This document shows, piece by piece, positions 6,178 through 10,182 of a stretch of DNA of 10,182 bases (the stretch's first letter is position 1; the number at the start of each line of letters is the position of its first letter). A program made the translations under genes and the position numbers. Origin of the DNA: JAULUH01 sp032111745 (lineage in GTDB: Bacteria; Chloroflexota; Anaerolineae; JAAEKA01); NCBI GenBank assembly GCA_032111745.1, contig JAULUH010000233.1, positions 1-10,182 on the forward strand. The letters run 5' to 3'. Under the pieces are notes generated by a model that was not told the origin of the DNA, searched no databases, and saw only the letters and a program-made list of their open reading frames with translations.

Positions 6178-7701
6178 ATGTCTCTGATACGCAAGACCAT
6201 CCCGACCCTGCTAATCGCCAGCCTCCTGGCCGGCCTGTTGGCCGTCCCGGCCGCGGCCGCGCCGCTGCCCGACTCTGCGGACCCCGTCCCCTCCAAAGCC
6301 TACGAGATGAGCTGCCAGGATGGGGAATGCGCGCTGCGAGTGGACCTGAAGGACACGCCCGTGCTGGCCAAGATTGGCCTGGCCACCGCTGCCAACGCAG
6401 CCCTGGCCGCGCTCAGATCCCGCACCGACTCACCCCTGACCCAGGTCGACGTCGACGTTGCGGACGACCTGGTGGTGCGGTTGCCCATCGGCGAGGTCAG
6501 GCTGCCGGCAGCGGACCTGGAGGTCGACCTCAGCGCCGGCAACCGGGTCGAGGCCGTGCGCGGCACGGCGCAGGTACCCTTCCCCAGCATGGGGGCCCTG
6601 GACAACATGGAGATCATCACGCCGGCCACGGCCAACGTCGGCCTGGACACCGGCGCCAACCTGGCCTACCTCAACGCGCCGCTGCAGCCGGACCGCAAAT
6701 ACCTGTATTTCGATTTTGGCACCGGCTTTGACGTAGCCGCCACCGAGCGCGACGGGGACGAGAAGTTCCACCTGTCGGTGCCGGCGGGCCGCGGGGGCAC
6801 CCTGGTGATCGATACCGAAGAACCCATGGTCTACCTGGTGGGCAACCTCACCCTGGCCCGCAACGGCCAGTTCAACCCGATCGACCTGCTGAGCCCCGAT
6901 GGGCCTGCTGCCCTGCTGCCCCTGGTGCTGCCCGTGGACATGGAGAGCCGCATCTCCGTGACGGGCCAGCTGGGCCAGGACGTGCCCGACCCCGGGCTGT
7001 CGGTCGGCGCCGCCTACGTGGTGGATACCCCCCTGATCGGCGACGCCGGGGACGGCCAGGCCACACCGCTGACCCTGGAAGGGGTCCTGACCATCCGCCC
7101 CGAGGGCATGCGCCTGAACGGCCAGGTCGATGCCAGCGTCCTGCCCGCCCAGGTGTTTGACGGCCAGGTCGACGTGGAGGCCTTCGTGCCCTTCGACGGC
7201 GAGTGGGAGAGCGGCTACCTGCTGCTGCAGGGCGCGGCCGCGGTGCCCGTCGCCGGGCTCGACGCCGAGGGCAGTGCCCGCCTGGCCCTGCCTGAGAACT
7301 TCGAGGTCGAGACCCAGCGCGCGCTGGCTGAGGCCCCGGGCAAGGCCCGGCTGCTCCTCACCGCCGTGCAGCAGCGCGCGGCGCCCGCCGTCGACGCCGC
7401 CGGCTCGGCCGTCGGTGCCGTGGTCGACGCTGCGGGCAATGCCGCCGCCCCGGCACTCGACGCTGCGGGCAATGCCGCCGCCCCGGCACTCGACGCCGCC
7501 AGCAGCGCCGCCCGCCCGGCCATCGACGCCGCCGGCAACGCGGCCGGCTCAGCCGTTGGCGCCGCCGGCGCGGCCCTCGCCGAGGGCGGCGAGTGGCTCT
7601 CCGGCAATGCCAGGTCGGGCCTGACCGTGTTGATCCAGAGGTTGCCCCAGCGCAAGCCGGCGCAACCCCAGGCCGTTGGCTCGACCGAGTCGCAACCCTA
7701 A
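6178..7701 (+). CDS. Unrecognised secreted protein with C-terminal 11-residue repeats
   Basis: I do not recognise this family. From ATG 6178 it is 507 residues; ATG 6166 would add MEKK. A signal peptide is clear: basic IRK, a hydrophobic stretch TLLIASLLAGLLAV, and likely cleavage near PAAA|AP (after A27). The only two cysteines, C46 and C51, lie in SCQDGEC near the mature N-terminus and could form a disulphide. Residues about 90-390 look mostly beta-strand, with alternating hydrophobic patterns and repeated short phrases such as VDVDVADDLVVRLP and VLTIRPEGMRLNGQ. Residues 405-470 are six Ala-rich 11-residue repeats, followed by a short polar tail. No TM anchor or lipobox is seen, so it is probably exported and soluble or surface-associated. 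It lies between batC and batD, on the same strand, with spacers on both sides, and may have its own promoter. It may be a Bat client, an added subunit or a passenger. Confidence 0.85.
   Translation: MSLIRKTIPTLLIASLLAGLLAVPAAAAPLPDSADPVPSKAYEMSCQDGECALRVDLKDTPVLAKIGLATAANAALAALRSRTDSPLTQVDVDVADDLVVRLPIGEVRLPAADLEVDLSAGNRVEAVRGTAQVPFPSMGALDNMEIITPATANVGLDTGANLAYLNAPLQPDRKYLYFDFGTGFDVAATERDGDEKFHLSVPAGRGGTLVIDTEEPMVYLVGNLTLARNGQFNPIDLLSPDGPAALLPLVLPVDMESRISVTGQLGQDVPDPGLSVGAAYVVDTPLIGDAGDGQATPLTLEGVLTIRPEGMRLNGQVDASVLPAQVFDGQVDVEAFVPFDGEWESGYLLLQGAAAVPVAGLDAEGSARLALPENFEVETQRALAEAPGKARLLLTAVQQRAAPAVDAAGSAVGAVVDAAGNAAAPALDAAGNAAAPALDAASSAARPAIDAAGNAAGSAVGAAGAALAEGGEWLSGNARSGLTVLIQRLPQRKPAQPQAVGSTESQP
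7390..7587 (+). repeat. Six tandem 33-base (11-residue) repeats
   Basis: Six in-frame units of 33 bases encode [VLI]-D/G-A-A-x-x-A-x-x-x-x: VDAAGSAVGAV, VDAAGNAAAPA, LDAAGNAAAPA, LDAASSAARPA, IDAAGNAAGSA and VGAAGAALAEG. Units 2 and 3 are an exact 33-base tandem duplication (7424-7456 and 7457-7489), with identity running seven bases into unit 4. Each begins with a branched or large aliphatic residue. Eleven-residue periodicity fits an amphipathic helix, as in hendecad coiled coils, though Pro in units 2-4 argues against one unbroken helix. Confidence 0.9.
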
Positions 7702-7715
7702 CAGGCCCGAGTCCA

Positions 7716-7783
7716 GGCTCCAGCCGGCCCCGGTTCGTAGTGGCGGCTCCAGCCGCTCCAGGGACGGAGCCGAGGCTTTAGCC
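7716..7783 (+). repeat. Three GGCTNNAGCC palindromes with exact 29-base period
   Basis: The 120-base spacer between the secreted protein gene and batD holds GGCTCCAGCC at 7716-7725, GGCTCCAGCC at 7745-7754 and GGCTTTAGCC at 7774-7783. Start-to-start distance is 29 bases both times. The central copy extends to a six-pair stem (7743-7748 with 7751-7756). The 19-base sequences between them differ. Three copies are too few, and the unit too short, for a CRISPR. A dispersed intergenic palindrome family or a cooperative protein-binding array are the main options. Confidence 0.65.
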
Positions 7784-7821
7784 GGTCGCCACGTGCATTT
7801 CTGCAGCGCAACTTTCCTACC

Positions 7822-9825
7822 ATGCTCAAGAGCCAACACCGCCTAGCCATCCTGGCCATCGTGGGCCTGGTCCTGCTGGCCGTCGCCGCACCCCTGGCCC
7901 TGGCCCAATCCGACGTGGTCACAGCCAGCGTCGATCGCGATACCCTGAGCACCGACGAGGCCCTGGTGCTGACCGTCTCCGTGGCCTCAGACCAGGGCGC
8001 CCCAGGCCCGCTAAGCCTGCCCCAATTGGATGGCTTTCGCATCCTCGGCACCACCGCCGGTACTCAGACGCGGGTGGTCCAGGGCGTCACCTCATCCCAG
8101 GTCACCACCCAGGTCACGCTGCAGCCGTTGCGCCCGGGCGACCTGACCATCCCCCCGATCAACGTGACGGTGGCCGGCCAGCCCTACACCACGGAGCCCA
8201 TCGCCATCACGGTGACCGAGGGTACAGGCCAGTCCTCCCCGCGCGGCCCTGTGTCTCCCTGGTCGGTACCGGCACCGTCCGCCGCACCGGGTCCCTCGGC
8301 AACCCCACCTCCCGGCGGCCTGCCCCCGCTCCTGCAGCCCGGCTCCGACCCCTGGGCCTTGCTCAACCAGCTGAGCCAGCTGCTCGAAGAGGCGCCCTAC
8401 GCCGCAGCCGAGCCACTGGACCCGTCCGAGCTGCCCAAGTCGCTGGTGGGCCAGGACTACTTTGCCGACGCCACGGTGGATATCCCCAGCCCCTACCAGG
8501 GCGAACAGGTCATCCACACCCTGCGCTTCTACCGGGCCGTAGATCCCTTTGGCCAGATCGACTACCAGCCGCCCAAGTTCAGCGGCTTCTGGAGCGAACA
8601 GCTGCCGGACCAAAACCAATACGAGTCGGAGACGGCTGACCGGCGGTACCTGGTGACGGAGCTGCAAACCGTGCTCTTCCCCACCGTGGCCGGCGAGTTG
8701 GCGGTCGACAAGGGCACCCTGACCGTGCCCAGCGACCTGCTGACCCGCGGGGCCATCCTGGAGACCCAGCCGCTCACCATGACGGTCAGGCCCTTGCCCG
8801 ACGGTGCGCCGGACAGCTTCCAGGGCGCGGTGGGCAACTACAGGATCACCGCCGCCGTGGACACCACCAGCACCATGGTCGGCGAAACCGTGACCCAGGC
8901 CATCACCGTCACCGGGCAGGGCAACCTGAACACGCTGCCGGACCCGGCGTGGCCCGAGGTCGCGGGATGGCGGGCCTTCGATACGGAGGTGACCACCGCA
9001 TCCGAATTCGTCGACGGCAAGATGGGCGGCACCCGAATGTACAAGAGAGTGCTGGTGCCCACGGAGGCCGGGGACCTCGCCCTGCCTCCCGTGGAGTTCG
9101 CCTACTTCGACCCGGCCGCCGAGGCCTACCAGGTTCTGCAGACCGACCCGATTCAGGTGGCTGTAGCCCCCGATCCCAACAGCCCGACCGTGGCGGCCAG
9201 CACCGCTACCAGCGCCACTACCAGCGCCACGACCGGCACCGCTACCCTGGCCCTGGCTTCCAGCGCAGGCGCCCCCAATGCGGCCGCAGCACCCGCCGAG
9301 ATGGCTGCCCGCAGCCCGGGCCTGGCGCCCGTGGGCCTGGCCCCGGCGATGGCCGCTCCCGCGCTATGGAGCACGGCCCACAAGGTCCTGCCGGAGCAGC
9401 CCGGGTACTGGCTGCTGTGGGGCCTGCCGGTCGCCCTGCTGGCCGGCCAACAGGTCGTGCAGCGGCGGCGCCAGCACCTGGCGGGCAATGCGGCGCAGCT
9501 ACGCAGCCGGCGGGCCGCCAAGGAGGCCCGCGCCGCCCTGGAGCAGGCGCAGCTCAACCCGGGCCAGGCCGATGCCGCGGCCGGGCGCATCCTGAACGAC
9601 TATCTTGGCGCCAAGCTGGGCCGCTCGGTGACCGGCATGACCCGGCACAGCCTGTCTGACCTGTTGCGCAGCCGCGGGGTCGATGCCCTGCTGGTGGATC
9701 GCACGCAGACCTGCCTCATGCTCAGCGAGATGGGACGGTATGCCCCGGGCGGCAACGGTGCAGCCGCCGACGACCTGCTGGCCGAGGCCGGGCGGGTGAT
9801 CATCGCCCTGGACCGGGTGCTGTAG
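7822..9825 (+). CDS. batD: BatD-like membrane protein
   Basis: BatD-family protein, 667 residues. A signal peptide spans 1-28 (cleavage ALA|QS). Extracytoplasmic region: a first beta domain at about 31-132 with the family phrases LPQLDGFRILG and LRPGDLTIPP; a Pro/Ser/Gly-rich linker at about 134-180; a second domain at about 208-325 (GQDYFADATVD, then IHTLRFYRAVDPFG); a third at about 336-450 (GNYRITAAVDTTSTMVGETV, GQGNLNTL, RVLVPTEAGDLALPPVEFAY). A second Ala/Ser/Thr linker (about 455-520) leads to one TM helix (about 528-546), then basic RRRQ and a cytosolic helical domain to the end. This matches the usual BatD plan; the two linkers make it somewhat long. The ATG at 7822 has no clear Shine-Dalgarno; no other start fits the signal peptide. 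It sits 120 bases after its neighbour and 20 before batE. It probably acts as a structural or signalling subunit of the Bat complex. Confidence 0.93.
   Translation: MLKSQHRLAILAIVGLVLLAVAAPLALAQSDVVTASVDRDTLSTDEALVLTVSVASDQGAPGPLSLPQLDGFRILGTTAGTQTRVVQGVTSSQVTTQVTLQPLRPGDLTIPPINVTVAGQPYTTEPIAITVTEGTGQSSPRGPVSPWSVPAPSAAPGPSATPPPGGLPPLLQPGSDPWALLNQLSQLLEEAPYAAAEPLDPSELPKSLVGQDYFADATVDIPSPYQGEQVIHTLRFYRAVDPFGQIDYQPPKFSGFWSEQLPDQNQYESETADRRYLVTELQTVLFPTVAGELAVDKGTLTVPSDLLTRGAILETQPLTMTVRPLPDGAPDSFQGAVGNYRITAAVDTTSTMVGETVTQAITVTGQGNLNTLPDPAWPEVAGWRAFDTEVTTASEFVDGKMGGTRMYKRVLVPTEAGDLALPPVEFAYFDPAAEAYQVLQTDPIQVAVAPDPNSPTVAASTATSATTSATTGTATLALASSAGAPNAAAAPAEMAARSPGLAPVGLAPAMAAPALWSTAHKVLPEQPGYWLLWGLPVALLAGQQVVQRRRQHLAGNAAQLRSRRAAKEARAALEQAQLNPGQADAAAGRILNDYLGAKLGRSVTGMTRHSLSDLLRSRGVDALLVDRTQTCLMLSEMGRYAPGGNGAAADDLLAEAGRVIIALDRVL
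9207..9230 (+). repeat. Two exact 12-base repeats in the batD linker
   Basis: TACCAGCGCCAC occurs twice in tandem (9207-9218 and 9219-9230). It encodes Ser/Ala/Thr repeats in the low-complexity linker before the TM helix of BatD. It marks the linker as prone to length change without frameshift. Confidence 0.75.
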
Positions 9826-9834
9826 CAATAGTCC

Positions 9835-9840
9835 GAGGTG
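9835..9840 (+). promoter_or_regulatory. Ribosome binding site of batE
   Basis: GAGGTG ends five bases before the GTG at 9846. It decides the start of a gene that begins with a non-ATG codon. Confidence 0.7.
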
Positions 9841-9845
9841 CTCTA

Positions 9846-10182
9846 GTGAATCGCAACCGCCTGGTGTGGGCGCTGATCGGCCTGGGCCTCCTGGTGCTCT
9901 TCCTCTCCGCCGCCCTGATCCTGACCGGCACCAGCCGGTCCAACCAGCGGGCCATGGCGGCCGGCAATCGGCTGACCGAGTCCGGCCACTACGCCGAGGC
10001 CGCCCAGATGTACGAGCAGCTGGTGCGCGAGGGCGCTCGGGACGCCGCCCTGTTCTATAACCTGGGCAATGCTTACTTCCAACAGGGCGACTTGCCCCGG
10101 ACTCTCCTCAGCTATGAGCTCGCCTCCCAGTTCAACCCCCGGGACCCCGACCTGCGCGCCAACCTGGAGCTGGCCCGCAGCG
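9846..10182 (+). CDS. batE: BatE-like TPR membrane protein, 5' part only
   Basis: The first 112 codons are visible, then the gene runs off the right edge. It starts with GTG at 9846, reading MNRNRLVWALIG onward. A TM helix or uncleaved signal anchor spans about 6-28, and the start is basic. TPR-like helices follow: residues 36-68 (AAGNRLTESGHYAEAAQMYE) and 69-102. The second carries the phrase LFYNLGNAYFQQGDLPRTLLSYE, then NPRDPDLRANLELAR. That YNLGNAY...G...R....YE...P.D.D...NLE.AR pattern is a hallmark of BatE-family TPR proteins. Full-length members usually continue with further hydrophobic segments and often an SH3-like domain; neither can be seen here. It follows batD by 20 bases and closes the usual BatA-E order. 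Identification is strong despite truncation. Confidence 0.9.
   Translation, partial: MNRNRLVWALIGLGLLVLFLSAALILTGTSRSNQRAMAAGNRLTESGHYAEAAQMYEQLVREGARDAALFYNLGNAYFQQGDLPRTLLSYELASQFNPRDPDLRANLELARS

Noticed and set aside
7716..7802. CRISPR-like array
   Set aside because: Only a 10-base palindrome recurs, three times, with 19-base intervals and no cas genes. Too short and too few for a CRISPR.

Overview
This window is a nearly complete Bat (Batl/'aerotolerance'-type) operon: a MoxR AAA+ ATPase with von Willebrand factor A (vWA) and TPR membrane partners. All genes are on the + strand. DNA is very G+C-rich by eye, with strong G/C third-position bias, abundant Gln/Ala/Pro-rich linkers and short palindromic intergenic repeats. 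From memory, such repeats resemble ones scattered through Chloroflexota genomes. A G+C-rich member of that phylum (Anaerolineae or Caldilineae-like) is my best guess. This is an inference; no rRNA or marker gene is present.

Layout, left to right: MoxR ATPase (reading frame open to the left edge, so the true start may lie outside); an 84-base gap with a perfect hairpin; a DUF58 vWA protein; a signal-peptide/one-TM protein with a DUF4381-like cytoplasmic tail; BatA-like and BatB-like membrane vWA proteins; a BatC-like TPR lipoprotein with a long Gln/Asp/Glu-rich tail. From 1101 to 6053 the genes are almost contiguous (7-base gap, then two ATGA overlaps and one TGATG overlap), suggesting one translationally coupled message. 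A 112-124 base spacer with repeats and an AT-rich patch follows, then an unrecognised secreted protein (from 6178, or 6166) ending in six 11-residue Ala-rich repeats. A second 120-base spacer carries three short palindromes spaced exactly 29 bases apart. Then come BatD and the 5' part of BatE, which runs off the right edge.

How the parts may work together (family knowledge plus inference): cytosolic MoxR and DUF58 form the ATPase/vWA core. BatA and BatB present metal-binding (MIDAS) vWA domains outside the membrane, judged by the positive-inside rule. BatC and BatE supply TPR scaffolds at the outer face or membrane. BatD and the DUF4381-like protein each link an extracytoplasmic beta-type region through one TM helix to a cytosolic helical domain, so they could carry information across the membrane to MoxR/DUF58. 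The biochemical function of Bat systems is not settled; they have been associated with oxygen and stress tolerance and envelope integrity. The part with no precedent I recognise is the secreted repeat protein inserted between BatC and BatD.

No tRNA, rRNA, transposase, CRISPR array or convincing rho-independent terminator was seen. No minus-strand gene is supported.
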